DNA of 64,000 nt. It comes from Apostichopus japonicus (Eukaryota > Echinodermata > Holothuroidea > Aspidochirotida > Stichopodidae). The stretch spans positions 8,805,303-8,869,302 of the forward strand of contig NC_092581.1 in NCBI RefSeq assembly GCF_037975245.1. The letters are read 5' to 3'. Positions within the stretch are counted from its first letter, which is position 1. The number at the start of each line of letters is the position of its first letter. The notes under the pieces are model-generated. The model was not told the origin of the DNA and did not search any database. It saw only the letters and a program-made list of their open reading frames with translations. A program made the position numbers and the translations under genes. Shown piece by piece: positions 51,193-63,712 of the stretch.

Positions 51193-53599
51193 CCCATTTG
51201 AATCTTTCAAATATCTTGTGGCAGCTACCCATGCTATAAACAGTGAATTTCTGAAAGTGATTTCTCAAATTGGTCGACACACACTTAAGACTAGTAAAAA
51301 GTGAACCAGTAGGCATGCTAATTTGATATGAGAGAAATGTGAGAGATTGCTATCAATGGAGGAGACAAGGTGGGTATGGAGTTTCACCCATATCTATATT
51401 AATCTTCAGTTTTTGTATACATTTCCATTCATGTTACTCAATATTCAGTCATGAAAGTTCAGTACATTGACCATAACTTGTACAAATGAAGAATTAGAAG
51501 AAGAAGACAAAGAATATGTTGCCAGCTATGTAAAAATGAATTCAAACACCAAAAGTATTACTTAGATTTCATTTTGCAAATGGACTGTTTTTATTATAAT
51601 TAATGATTTTTTTTTTTTTTTTTTAACTTGGGGATGGTTTTCTTTGGTGTAGATGTGGTCATAAAAATCATCAGCTTTATGAAAGCAAAGAGTAAAAGAC
51701 TCGATGTCAAAATCCAACCAATGTCGTGACATAATTTCATTGTTGGAAAGATTCTAAACAAGAGATGTTGGCTCGTGCTTATATACAGAATGTAGATTCT
51801 GTAGTCGAAAGACTGCAGCCGTTGTAGTTCCAAGGGGGGTGGGGTGAGCCGGGTTTGCAGAGGTTGGTGGGGGGGGTAGATAGAAGGTAAACCTGAAATC
51901 CTTCAGTTCTGTTTGACAGTCGTATAAATGCATGCGGTATAAACATTTGTCACGTCTGCATGAGCCTATCTATGTCTTACCGTCGTGGTTGAATGTTTAA
52001 TTGTTACTTTCTCGTCTTCTGGTTGGTATTTTTTTAATACAACAAATATTTTGATCAACCTGGTGTTGATTCTAAACCGATAGAATTATATTTTTCTCAT
52101 GTGTACATATTTTCATTGAAGCCTGGAGAAGCAGCATAAGCTAGGGGTATGTATGTAATTATTATTATGATTATTATTAGCATTTTTTTATTATGATGCT
52201 GCTCTTAATAGGGGATAGGTAAGGCCACTGTAAATAAATTAGCTACTTGGTAAAATTCACAGAATTAATCGTTGTACATTTTTTATGCACCTACTGCCTT
52301 TTTTTTTCAATTCTTTTTCCTCTTTTTTTTTCTGTGTGAATCTTTTACACTTCATATGCAACTTCGAATATTGTTAGTATTCATAAAAAGGGGTGCAAAA
52401 AAAGAAGAAGAATGAAACCAAGCTAAAATGTAGTAAAATTTGAAGCTTCTTGGACCTAATTTTTTGGCTAGAGAGATTTATTGTGTGTCCATTTGTCGTC
52501 TAATTTTGGAGTTTTGTTCTTTCAAACCATTTTCCAAATACCAAAGGTTATCTGCCTATTGCTCTTTAGTTTCTTTTGTTTCTATTGCAAGTTGTCATTT
52601 TGTTATAATTTTTTTTCTACATATGTGGGGGTTGGGGGGGGGGGAAGGGAGGGAATGGGGAAATGTCTATGATTTATCCAATTTCTTGAATTTTGACTGA
52701 GTTAACTTTAAATGGTCATGAATATTTATTGACCACCCACTCGTCTATTGAAATGTCCAAAAAAAAATTGGTATTTGATGGAGAATTTCATATCATTATC
52801 CCTGACGTTTGTCCTTCTCTTCGTTTTCTTTAATATTATGGGTAAAATTGTGTTTGATAATTTCTCGTGAGGGTATAGATTACTCTTCATATCTTTTCTT
52901 TTACTTTTTTTTGTAATTCCTGTCTCGACTTCCTCCAATTCTTAATAGCGTTTTTCTTTATTTGCAACAAAGTTATCTTCTTCAGTTGTATAATCATTGA
53001 ATTTTGTGAACTTTTGGATGTGTTATTTCCCCCCCCCCTTTACTTTTCTGGTCTTTGATTTGCCCGCATTTTTAAGCAACAGTTCATTACACTTCGGGGG
53101 GTGGGGGAGATGGGGGCATATTGTAAACCATGGTGAATGTTTGTCCATGTGTATTTACCATAGCGAAGAAAGTAAAATATTTGCACACATGGTAAAGGCA
53201 CACACATAAAGTAAATTGTACAAGGTTCACATTATTATTAATATGACAATTACATCAGTTAGGAGTTTTCTTTAAGCCCTCATCAAACGATTTTTGCATT
53301 TTACGTAATAGGATGTAGATGTGTTTTATAAAATAAAAAATGTCAGCTCTTTTGTTCTTTTCTATTTTGTTTTGTTTTTTTTCTATTAAGGGGCTGGTCA
53401 GATGACAAAGTACACAGATGAAATAAAAGTTGTAAATTTGCTGGAATGTAAATGCTGGATATGTTTCTTTTCATTTTGTTTTATGATTTTTTTGTTTCAA
53501 TTTACAACATTTGGTGGAGTGGAGCACCTGTTGCATATGTGCGTGAATAATGTTTTTGACGAAAAATATGAAACAGCGATGTAGATATGTTCAATATTT

Positions 53600-53630
53600 G
53601 GGTGGGGGGTAGGGAGGGGTAGGGTGGGGG
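53600..53630 (+). other. G-quadruplex-prone tract with TAGGG words
   Basis: Six runs of three to six G with loops of one or two bases lie within 31 bases, including two TAGGG words. It is the most compact quadruplex candidate in the window. The TAGGG words are too few and irregular to call an interstitial telomere repeat. Confidence 0.7.
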
Positions 53631-54492
53631 CTGTGAAAAAGAAAGCAAAATTTCATTTGGGATGGAGAGGAAATTTTCAAAATGATACTATACCATTTCT
53701 TCGGAACGGATTAAAATATGCAAAGACAATAGATCTATTGTTTAAAACCAGATAGCTGTTCCTTATTATGAAGAAAAGTGATGGACCTATTTCCTTTGTT
53801 AGAGGAAAAGCTTAAAAGACGAGGAACTTAAAAGGGCCTAATAAACGCTAATGGATATGTTACTGTATTTAGCATAATTTTAGTTTTTATATGAACTAAA
53901 CTTTAACAGTAACGTGTTAATCCCAAGGTAAGGTTTTGATACGTTTTATAATCTGCTCGTTTTTTCCCTTTTCAAACTAATGTTTCATTTGCTTATTTTT
54001 TTCATAATCTGTCATTGGTTTATGTCACATGACCTTTTCTTTGTATGTTTTTTTTAGTGCACGGCAGCGTCGGCCACGAAGGTTACATGCGTGTATATGG
54101 ACTACCATTGCCACCATGTCTTATTTTTGGTTTTGTAAATAGTCAGTTTCATAATCGAAATTATCAAAATGAGACCTTTGCTTTGTTTTCGATATTTAGC
54201 ATAGATTTATAAATTCATAAAACAACCACATGAGTGAGCTGAGCTCCTCATGAGGTGGAAGAGTTTTTATCGCAAGCTTTCGGAATATTTGATAGGTGGT
54301 AAAATGGTCAGACTGGAAAAAATACCATGCATTAAAACCTGTGATGCCAAGGAATGCATAACTTATGTAACCAGAATGGACTCACTTTCAGAAAAAAAAA
54401 GTGTCAGGTCTTTAAATTCTCGAATTTTGATCCCTCACAAGATTCTCGATTCTTCACCATTCTTTTTTTTCTTTCCGAATTTTCTTTGGAAT

Positions 54493-54542
54493 GGGAATGG
54501 GGGGGGTGGGGGGGGGGGGTAGGGCAGAGAGGAGGGGTTGGG
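54493..54542 (+). other. Long G-rich tract
   Basis: An almost pure purine run contains several G-runs, one of 12 bases, and continues as TAGGGCAGAGAGGAGGGG. It is quadruplex-prone and a likely assembly weak point. Confidence 0.6.
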
Positions 54543-55525
54543 TACGCACGATGGCTTTGTACAGGTATCTATATCGTTATACAACATGAAAATGGCCAAG
54601 AATGGTCAAGTTGCAAAACTGTGTTTGAGACTCTTTATTTGTGTATATTTGTATTGATGTACTTTTTGTAAGAAATGACACTATTTAGAGACATTTTCCT
54701 GCTTGGTTCCTGTAGTTGTCAACGAACGATGGGAGAAAAATGTATGCTCCAAGAACCCTGTATGATACTGAGGTTGTTTTGCACTTAAAACATTTTAAGA
54801 GGGTGCGTGTGGGCGGAGAGGGGGGGGGGGGGTAGTGAGGTTGGGTGCTTAAGATGTTTATCAAACCTTCAGTATCATTACTGACGTGCACCAAGCCACA
54901 TTTTGTCGAAAGTGAACCCCACTCCGAGTGGCAGACAAACCTAGACAAAACAACAACAAAAAATATTTAAACAAATTTAAATCAAAAACTGAAACGTGTG
55001 TTAGTCATAACTGATCCATATCCCGTCTCGATGAAGTTATTTAGCCTAACTGAGCAAATAATAGAGAAAATGTCTTTCAACCGTTGGTATGATCAGTAAC
55101 AATTTTGTTTTGAGTTATACCAGCCATACGTCACCCTAAGCCCCCCCCCCCCACCCCACCCTCCCCCCCCCAAAAAAAAGCTTCCTTCACAAAAAAAACC
55201 CAATATTAATCACAAACACTGTATTCAGTCTGAGAGCTGCTGAGGGTTTCGTGTTGGGGCTACAGGCCTGGCACAAGGAGGTTTATTTAAGGGCCCAGGG
55301 GGAAAATATGAGATAATATAATAAAGAGTGTAAAAAGGGACGGAAATAATGAGACATAATCGTATCTGGGCCAGACTGGATCTCGACTCCACAGACTATG
55401 CCCTCTTACATTCGGTCATGAAAGGAACATTAATGCGAGAGTAAAGTTAAGTTTGAAGAAGAAAGAAACAATCCTAATCATGTCGTCTCTTAATCGCCCG
55501 GACACTTTTCATGTTAGTAGTAATC

Positions 55526-55847
55526 TTACAACAAATGGAATTTAAGCAGATGCCTATAGTATGGTGTTACCGATACATAGATGGTATACGAGAGTTTATC
55601 ATCGAACAGCTGCACAAACTTGACGGAAAGCAAACTTGTGGTCGTGGTCAGCTTCATTAAATTCCCAGCGTCAAATTTAATATATCTCAGTTGCGGATCC
55701 ACCCAACCCCACAAATTCAAAGTTAAAGACTCTGTAGACTCGCGCACGAAGAAACGTCTGACGCCGGTAATCTGACCTAGTTTCGAATGAGGTGTAACAG
55801 AAGTGTTGGACACCACCATCGATCCCAGAAAATACACACACAGCTTG
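55526..55847 (-). other. Possible minus-strand exon, unknown product
   Basis: A minus-strand frame of 103 codons from the ATG at 55837 is open to a stop at 55526. It is preceded by a pyrimidine tract ending TGTTGGTAG, which would place an acceptor at 55848/55847. The peptide includes GQITGVRRFFVRES and LWGWVDPQLRYIKFDAGNL and has a normal amino-acid mix. I recognise no family and no membrane segment. A TCG|GTAACA donor-like word near its end leaves open whether it is terminal or internal. Chance cannot be excluded. Confidence 0.25.
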
Positions 55848-56357
55848 CTACCAACAAGAAAAAAAAACTTCTTGCAAGCAACGGAAAGTTAACTTTTTCA
55901 GAGGGCTGCACGCGGTTTGGGGCGAGTCTTCAAGGCCTTTAAAGGCCATTAGCACAACCTCGCATTTAGACCTAACTACAGAGCAACTATTTAAATCTAA
56001 AAATGTCTCACAATGCATCATTTGACGTCTTTCCTCATGAGGACGCCAACAAACCCTAACATTGGAGACGGCTACAACTTAGACCCCAGGGCCACACTTC
56101 CTCCTACATAAAATCCTGGACCCCCCCCCCCCCTGTGTCTATTATCTCTTATACGAGAGACTTTTACCTGAAAAATATTCAAGTCGCTTTTATTATTTGT
56201 GATTTGTGTCGTTTCTTCAATCCACTGGAAAATTGAGCGATATGTTGTCCATTTTTTTTACGTCTTTTTGAAGATATGACATTTCGGAGAAGTTCTTTAT
56301 ATGTCTGATGTTACGCCTCTAAGTGGATTCAGTTTTAAAAGAATACCCACTTTTCAA

Positions 56358-56403
56358 TTATCATTTACACTCCTTATCATTTACGTCTTATCATTTACAC
56401 TCC
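56358..56403. repeat. Short tandem repeat TTATCATTTACRCTCC
   Basis: Three imperfect units begin TTATCATTTAC at 56358, 56374 and 56388. A separate 13-base duplication (ATTCGATCATC) follows near 56864-56889. Confidence 0.8.
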
Positions 56404-57630
56404 TAATAGGTGTTCTGTTGAGTAAGTACTGTAACATACGCTACTCATGATGGTTGAATTACGTTCTTCTTCTGCACTCTAATTGTGAAGTCTTTTAAAA
56501 AGAGTCCATTGAAAGGATTCCTTAAACCAGACAATTCGAGGAGACTATTTGTGTACAGATGTCCGCCCATATTTAAATTCCATGCCATTTCGCCCCGCCC
56601 CGTTGTATTATGCAACTATGACATCATAGCTGCATGTTGGTTGAAGCTTACTATAGACTTATGGTTACAACTTACTGTCACAATTTCCACCATCAATATT
56701 TCGAAAACGGTAAATAGGACTTGAATATAATTTGTCACGAGAATATTTGTTCCTCGTTCATCCGCCGAAAATAATTTATGCATGGACTATTTTTTTAAAT
56801 CATTTTTTTTTGCTTTGGGTGCATATACTTGCATATAAGTGGGTGCATATACGTGCCAGTAAAATTCGATCATCATTCGATCATCATTAACCATTCTTTA
56901 ACTCGTTAGCATATTCGAGGGCTGTACAGATAACCTTCAATGTTTATTCTAACCGAACGGATGAAATGAATTGTGGGAGTATTAGTCCATTAATAACGGG
57001 ACTCGGATATACACTATAGGGTTGTGTAATCTTAATAACAACTCGCACCCTATTGTTCAACGTATATTCTTTCACAGATGCGCAACCACGTATACACGGG
57101 GGGGGGGGGGGATAACTCCAGAATAAAGTTATGGGGGATCAGCCTCTCCCCACTGGCAGAGATATTATTTCTATAAAAAAATACCTTTGCATACAATTTA
57201 TAAATATACAACATGTATGTGCGATATACAACCTAAACAATCAAAATTTCTTCAACATTGTTTCAAATATAGCACCAGGCTAAGCATCCTGTAATGTTCC
57301 TTCTCTGTCCTATACTCCATTATCCCCTAGTTGCTCGTGTGTTAGTCAACACAGTTTTTTAATATAGACTTATATTGTATATCGCATTATACGCATTATA
57401 CGTCGTAAATTATGAAACGAAACTATTGTTATATTGACATGTAGGGTTTGCCTTGAATGTAATCACCTTGAAGCATACGTAAATCCCAAGTTCTATTCAT
57501 TAAATATTCATAGCTTTTCTATGTTTCTATATAGTATGATTAAAAGTGGTAAATTTTCTCACGGTATGACAATATACCGTCCATATATAGTAATGCGGCA
57601 TTCGGTTTATAGTATGGCGCATTAAGACCG

Positions 57631-57913
57631 CACGTGATCTAGGTTTATATACGGTTTTATGACAAACCACTTCCATTAGTAACTGTCTCTTTCTATAAGT
57701 CTCAGAGATTCAGCTTCGTTAGTGCTAGCTACCAATTTGATTTATTCCCTTCGGCGAGAATGAAGCCATCCATCTACTCGAAGCAAATTGTTGAGAAGCA
57801 CTAAAAAGTGTTGCTTTACCGTAAGCTCTTGCACTTAACGAAAACAAGAACAACCAGCGCCCCTTGTACTGCTTCTGTGGACTTTACTACTTCTTCTATG
57901 GCTGTCACGTGAC
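57631..57913. promoter_or_regulatory. CACGTG E-box pair, one a perfect CLEAR motif
   Basis: CACGTG occurs at 57631-57636, and the full palindrome GTCACGTGAC lies at 57904-57913. The latter equals the CLEAR consensus bound by TFEB/MITF-type bHLH-Zip factors at lysosomal and autophagy genes in vertebrates. The sites lie 260 bases or more upstream of the possible first exon at 58172. Regulatory function is inference. Confidence 0.3.
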
Positions 57914-58171
57914 TTAAATAATTGCCAACAACTAAATGCATGTCCGCGCGTGCACCGCCCCACTTCTCCCACCAAGTGCATGCATGGATCGAAAATGACG
58001 TGCTTATATTTTGAGTGTCTCCGAGGTTTTTGCCTGTCGTCTACGCGGGTGCTTCAGGCCGCGTTTCACAAATCTGGGTGACACAACTTGCTAATCCGAA
58101 GTTGTCTGTAAACATCTGGATCTGGAACGCACCAATTAACCCTAGGGTAACACACTTAATGTTAATACGGC

Positions 58172-58313
58172 ATGGACAACACGAAGTACGACTTTATACT
58201 CCGCACTTGGATTCATGATGATGCTGACGCTGTTATTAACATTGCAAATTTTCCGTCCTCTTTTGACTACCCCCTGCGACAGGCCTTGTCCTCACTATTT
58301 GATGAATTAAGAG
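58172..58313 (+). other. Possible first coding exon, unknown product
   Basis: An ATG in good initiation context (CGGCATGG) opens a frame with a protein-like composition (MDNTKYDFILRTWIHDDADA, then FPSSFDYPLRQALSSLFDEL). A donor-like AGAG|GTATCC follows at 58313/58314, beyond which the frame turns into CT-repeat-derived Phe/Ser/Leu. I recognise no family. The E-boxes upstream would fit a promoter, but no TATA or CCAAT box is convincing. Confidence 0.18.
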
Positions 58314-59194
58314 GTATCCTTTTACCTAAATCAGTCTGTATTCCCATATTCTACTTCTTCTTCTTCTTCTCTTTATCTCTATACCCATCTCTCCACCTCT
58401 CTCTCTTTCGCTCGTTATTTAGAAGAATGTCTGTGAATCTCTGAAATTTAAGAAAGCTGTTACTTAATTAGGCCGCTGGGTCTCACTATCGCGACCTCTT
58501 TTGTCCGTCCTAGATAGTTTGTGTTCGATCGTGAAAGAAATATAGTGGTCATCATATAAAATCAAATCTTTCTTGGAGACATTTCTAAAGGGAATTTTCC
58601 CCCAGAGTCCCTCTTTTGCTCTTTCTTCATGTTCTTGTTTTATGTCCATGATTCTCTGGGGTTAAACGAGATGCTGTCTATCAAAGGTGTTTTACGTCTC
58701 TGTATAATGTCGTCCTTACCTTATTCTTAAACTCGACACTGATATAACCCTCCTACTTTCAGTAGAAGATGATTCCATTAAATTACCGTCTGATTAAATC
58801 ATTCAATTTTCTATGACTGCAGAACTTGAAATCGAATAATCATAATTGATATACATGTAATGAAGACATTCTTATATACACATACGGTACATATTATAAG
58901 CATGCAAGACGCTAATAGTTTGCATGTAAAATTGAGAGAGAAAAAAACAGATCTTCTTTAGAAGTGCTGGTTTCTTCCGAAAGATATACCTTGTCTCGAC
59001 ATCTAAATGAACTAACCAGCGATTTTCTCACCCTAAAATACTTACTAATTATACATATGCTATTCAACCTTAGCCGAGAGACTTTCGTGTTGGTAGCCGA
59101 GCAACGAATGCAGGCTTATGGATCGCTATGCGCGCCTTCGCGTAAGAAATATGGATTCTGCTACTACCAAAAAAAAAGTCTCACCATCTTGGGA

Positions 59195-59207
59195 GTTGCC
59201 TAGCAAC
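59195..59207. promoter_or_regulatory. X-box (RFX-type) motif GTTGCCTAGCAAC
   Basis: GTTGCCTAGCAAC is a near-perfect imperfect palindrome matching the RFX X-box (GTTGCC, short spacer, GCAAC). Such sites drive ciliary genes in animals. CpG-rich sequence (GCCGCCGCGC) follows immediately, and a purine-rich AAG-type tract lies at 59260-59370. No target gene is identified nearby. Confidence 0.35.
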
Positions 59208-60714
59208 CACTGCCATCAATTGCCGCCGCGCATACTAGTGACCCTTGTTCTCTTGTACGTAAGAAGAAGAAAAAGAAGGTGTAACCAAAAAGAAAACCAA
59301 GAAAAAAAAAGAAGAAAAAAGATGATGATGAGGAGAGAAATAATACAGTGGAAAGATACAAGAAGATGATGAAATTGTCCTTGATTCAGAATACTATAGA
59401 ACGCTGATTATTTTAGAGATGAGTGAAAAAATACGTGGGCAGGTGAAAACGGCCGCGCGGACGTCAGACGGCGAGATTTGATATTCGCTGTTTATATGTT
59501 AACGATCTTTATAATTATGACGGCTCATATTTGTTTTCTGTAACATAAGGTTTTATATAGAAATGACACATATATTTACGTAAAAGTTCTGTATACCTTG
59601 ACTGCATCGAGCTGATATATATGACGTGGTTATCTGTAAGCGGAGATGACATGAGATGGATTTGTGTATACTTTTGATTGTTAATTTGAACAGCTAGACC
59701 TATATATGTTGGAAAAGCCGCGTAGAAACAACAAGCGGATGAATTGATTATTGCTTTATTGAAATATAGTACATTTACCTTCTGATAAATTATTCGACTT
59801 TTCTTTCACCATATAGCGACATGGTTAGGCTATGAATTAAACAGTGAAGTATATATGGGCCTATCATGAGATTACAAATTGTATGAATATCGATATGGGT
59901 TTATTATCGATCATATTGTTTGATATCAATCGATCAATTAATCATAGTAATCGAATCAAAGTATTATACATCAAGCATGTCGGTATAGCGAAATAAATAT
60001 AAAGGATAACACGATATGTGATTTATTCTACTATCAAGACGATTCGTCTGATATTCCTGAAATAGCATTTAACTTAAATATATGTAGGTCATCTTTTTTC
60101 CCCAAATATTGCTTTGATATCAAATTTATCATCTTAAAGGCAGCGTTTTGAGTTGAAAATGATCAATTTTGCCATCCTAGACCATAGTAAAAGGCCAGAA
60201 TATAGTAATTCATTAATTTGTCAGTTAAGTTTCATTTTCATTTTCAATTTCCTTTTTTAAATTTGCTTCTTACTGTGAAAAGTGTCAGGCCGCAAAAATG
60301 TTGAGAAATTCCTTAATTACTTACTCAATTACATTCATTTGGTGGGAAGAATACCTATAATAATTTCTTGGTTTGGTTATTTGCAATCGTGTTTAAGATA
60401 TACTCATACGTTTTGGCGACAAAACTACGACTTAACTCACAAAGCTGTTTTAAGTGACAGCTTGTCAATGAATAACTTACTACAATGTTATATATACATA
60501 TACACTGTGAAGGGGAGAAGTATCCCGACTGTTGGTAAAATGGACTACCGAAAAACTTTCCTTCCGTTTCTTGTGTACAAAACAGATAAAGCATGTATAC
60601 TATAAATAGCTGTACACCTTCCATAACTATTTATCTTTCATCTGGAAGAAAAGGGAAAAAGGACGCTTTCTGAAGATATCAAACATCAAACAACAAAACA
60701 ACAATATTTTGTGT

Positions 60715-60898
<184 letters not shown>

Positions 60899-61009
60899 CG
60901 TATAAATACAGACCTTTGTACTGCAAAAATCAATTCCAGCTTGGTTAGGTGTGATATATTAACGTAAACCCTTCAGCGCTGCTATAGTTTTCTTGCCTAT
61001 CCTAAGCCT

Positions 61010-61080
61010 CACCCAACCCTCTCTTCCATCCTCTCCTTCCCTTCCTTCCCTTCCTCTCCCTCCCTCTTCTTCTCCCCTTC
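61010..61080. repeat. Polypyrimidine (CCTT/CTC)n tract
   Basis: About 70 bases are almost purely C and T on the plus strand, with CCTTCCCTTCC-type repeats. Such homopyrimidine tracts can form triplex DNA. No gene overlaps. Confidence 0.8.
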
Positions 61081-61934
61081 ACATCGCATCGACCTTTTCC
61101 ATTTGGGTTCAAGACATGTGGATCAAAATCAAATTGAAAGTGTTCATTTGCATATCATCCTAGCGCGATTGATGTTAACAAAATCCTGCGGAGATATTTA
61201 TGAATAATGCATGATATAATGAATACGAAGGTAAAAGTTAATCGATAGATATATTATGGTATACATGCAGCTGAGTGCATATCTTCATGTTGTCGTATAC
61301 ACCTATATATACATATTTCATCCATGCTCATTATCGAATTATTTCGGAAGGTTTAAAAAAGCTCAGTTATATAAATAATATATACTGCAAGCTTATGTAG
61401 ATCCTACTTAGACAGATTATAGGCTATATGCATACCGTTATATACATAGTTTGCTTGTTTGCGTGTTAGCTGAAACTGACGGTTCAACATTCGCAGTGAC
61501 AATCGGCACCTCCAGATGTTTTAGACCCCCCTCCCTCACCCACCTTTTTCATGCTCTTGTTATTTAGAATAGATTACATCTGAAAGAGAGTTTTTTTTAA
61601 AACGTCGATGGGAATGGTTTGTGACAATACAACGGTTAAACTTTTTGTCACAAAGCACAAAACCTCTGAAAGCGTCAGAATAAATCACCACTTTTTTCTT
61701 TTAATATCTTTTTTAAACGTCTGTCTACATTTTCTTTTATTTGCATATGCCTCTTATAAATACATCTTATACAGCTGATATTCCTCTAATGAGCTGATCG
61801 AGCATGACATCCAAGTTCTTAAGTCAACCTTTCCGCTGAGCATGCGCACTTTTAATGTTCAACGATGCCATTATAAGGCGAGATGTGAAGAAAAGTTACC
61901 CTTGAAGATGATTTGGCTCTCCCCAACACGACAC

Positions 61935-62048
61935 TTACGTCATTGTGACGTATCATGACGATGATGTGACGTCATAAGATTTAATCGCATACACGATCAA
62001 GGCCGCGGTAATCGCCAGAATGCTTATATGGAGGCGCTGTGATATAAA
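61935..62048. promoter_or_regulatory. CRE/ATF site array followed by a TATA box
   Basis: Four TGACG-type sites lie within 40 bases: TTACGTCA (61935-61942), TGACGTAT (61946-61953), TGACG (61956-61960) and the perfect CRE TGACGTCA (61967-61974). TATAAA lies 69 bases later at 62043-62048. An NRF1-like GCATGCGCA word is near 61846. This is a plausible inducible promoter pointing rightwards. The first downstream frame (ATG at 62158, 69 codons, beginning MSLQNNLEAIGPQTFEKG) has no recognisable domain. Confidence 0.35.
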
Positions 62049-63694
62049 TTTCATTAAGTGTCGCTGAAAAGCAATAGTCTTTACATAAACGTCTTTTACG
62101 GAGCATGAATTACTTCGTGCCAGACTGATTACCTATGGCTATCTATAGATTCACCAAATGTCTCTGCAGAATAATCTGGAAGCGATTGGTCCTCAGACCT
62201 TTGAAAAAGGCATCGTCATGGAGACATCCGACAAGTCCAAGCGAAACTTACAAACGCAACAAGATGGATACTTTACCCTTAATTTGTTTGATATCTTACC
62301 TTCTTTTCAGTTCGGTGCTTTATTTTTATCTTCACTTTGTGACTTTGCGTCATCATGGTTTATTTAATAAGCAAAACAAACGATAAATAAACACAGATTT
62401 ACTGATTACCTACCTTATGTCTGCGCTACCACGTGTTATAAGCTATGCGATATTCTTAAAGTTTGTTTACGTGTAAAATACTTTAAATACTTTATATAGC
62501 TTGAATGGTTTTGTAAATGTGGGAGAGGGGAACAGGAAGGAGGGGGGATTGGTGGGAGTGGGGATCACCCGAACAGATATATCTGGAAGGTGTTAACTAT
62601 GATATATCTGCGAGTGCTGCAAATACATCTTGACAAGGGTGTCACAATGGGGAAGGAGTGTACAAGGGGGGGGGGGGGGTCGAAAATGTGACGTTTTACT
62701 AATAAATCCGCCATTTTTTCTGTCGAAATTTTTGACTTCTTACTTCCAAATTTCTTTTGATTTTTTGTATTGGTATAATCGAAATTTCGAAGAATTATGA
62801 AGCAAATATGGATAACTTGACTGTTCGTTCATTTATAGTGTAGTGTCAGCTTTCCTGACTCTCCAACCAGAAGTATGGATGATCGGAAATTCGAAACGAT
62901 TTGTCGGGACAGATTTTTGTCGGGAAAATGTCAACATCCTGCCAATTTGTCGAACTTTAGCGACGCCCCTGCATCTTGATCCGATCCTGTGGGTAATAGT
63001 GAACGCCTCCTACCATCATCCCCCCCCCCCACGCTACTAGCGTTTACGGTCATACATTAAAATTATACAAAATAATTGAAATCGGTGACGAGTTTTAAGT
63101 TGGTGGTGCTGAAGAGGTGGAGAGGGTGCGGGCGATTGGGGAGGGGGGGGGGAGAGCTGGAGTTTTGAGATCTGCTAATTTCGTCAGAAAGATATTCAAA
63201 TTCTCGCACTGCTGTGAATTATGTGGTATAGTTAAAACAAAAAAATAAAGAAAATTGAGAGCAATTCATCTTTAAGTTTCTTAGTAAAGATATACGTCTT
63301 TAAATAATGAATAGTGTGCATGGAATGCTCCCATACGTTAGTGATGATGAATGTATAAGTAGCGAAACTGTATATTGTTGATAAAATATTTTAAGCATGA
63401 CCATAATTCTATGACAGCGTTTTGCTAGCTTTCTATCGATACCACTCAACGATTCATAGCACTCTACCTCAGGACAACCTAGATAAGAAGAGGAAAATTT
63501 ACAGTTGAAAGATAAAAAGAGGACCATGTTATCAGTAGACTGGTCACATTTTACATTCATTTCCAATTTACCGCGAAAAAAAGATAACAACATTTGAAGA
63601 AACACGTTTTGTAGCGGAAGTGAACTTGAAGCAAATAGATGTGACATCATATAATATGAATACACTTACAGTCATTAGTTTACTGTTAACTCCA

Positions 63695-63712
63695 CCCCCC
63701 CCCCCCCCCCCC
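63695..63712. repeat. Poly(C)18 run
   Basis: This is the longest of many poly(G)/poly(C) runs of 12 or more bases in the window. Others are at 7321-7334, 9563-9574, 46887-46900, 54820-54832, 56121-56133, 57098-57111 and 62666-62679. Such runs are unusually common for AT-rich DNA. Confidence 0.95.

Larger units (their letters stand above)
42290..54500. other. Non-coding stretch, AT-rich with G-rich tracts
   Basis: No gene recognised. The region holds a possible regulatory island (42470-42870), long T-runs (46428-46446, 51607-51624) and poly(C)14 at 46887-46900. It also has a C-rich imperfect repeat (51079-51192) and several quadruplex-prone G-tracts. An island near 48500-48620 with CATTGGTTGG (CCAAT-like) and several CpGs could be regulatory. 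Open frames are short, without domains. Confidence 0.55.

Noticed and set aside
53600-53630. Interstitial telomere repeat
   Set aside because: Only two TAGGG words are present and spacing is irregular, so it is better described as a G-rich quadruplex tract.
59118-59369. Lysine/arginine-rich frame
   Set aside because: The C-terminal half is a purine-rich AAG/GAT low-complexity tract, and the N-terminal part has no recognisable domain.
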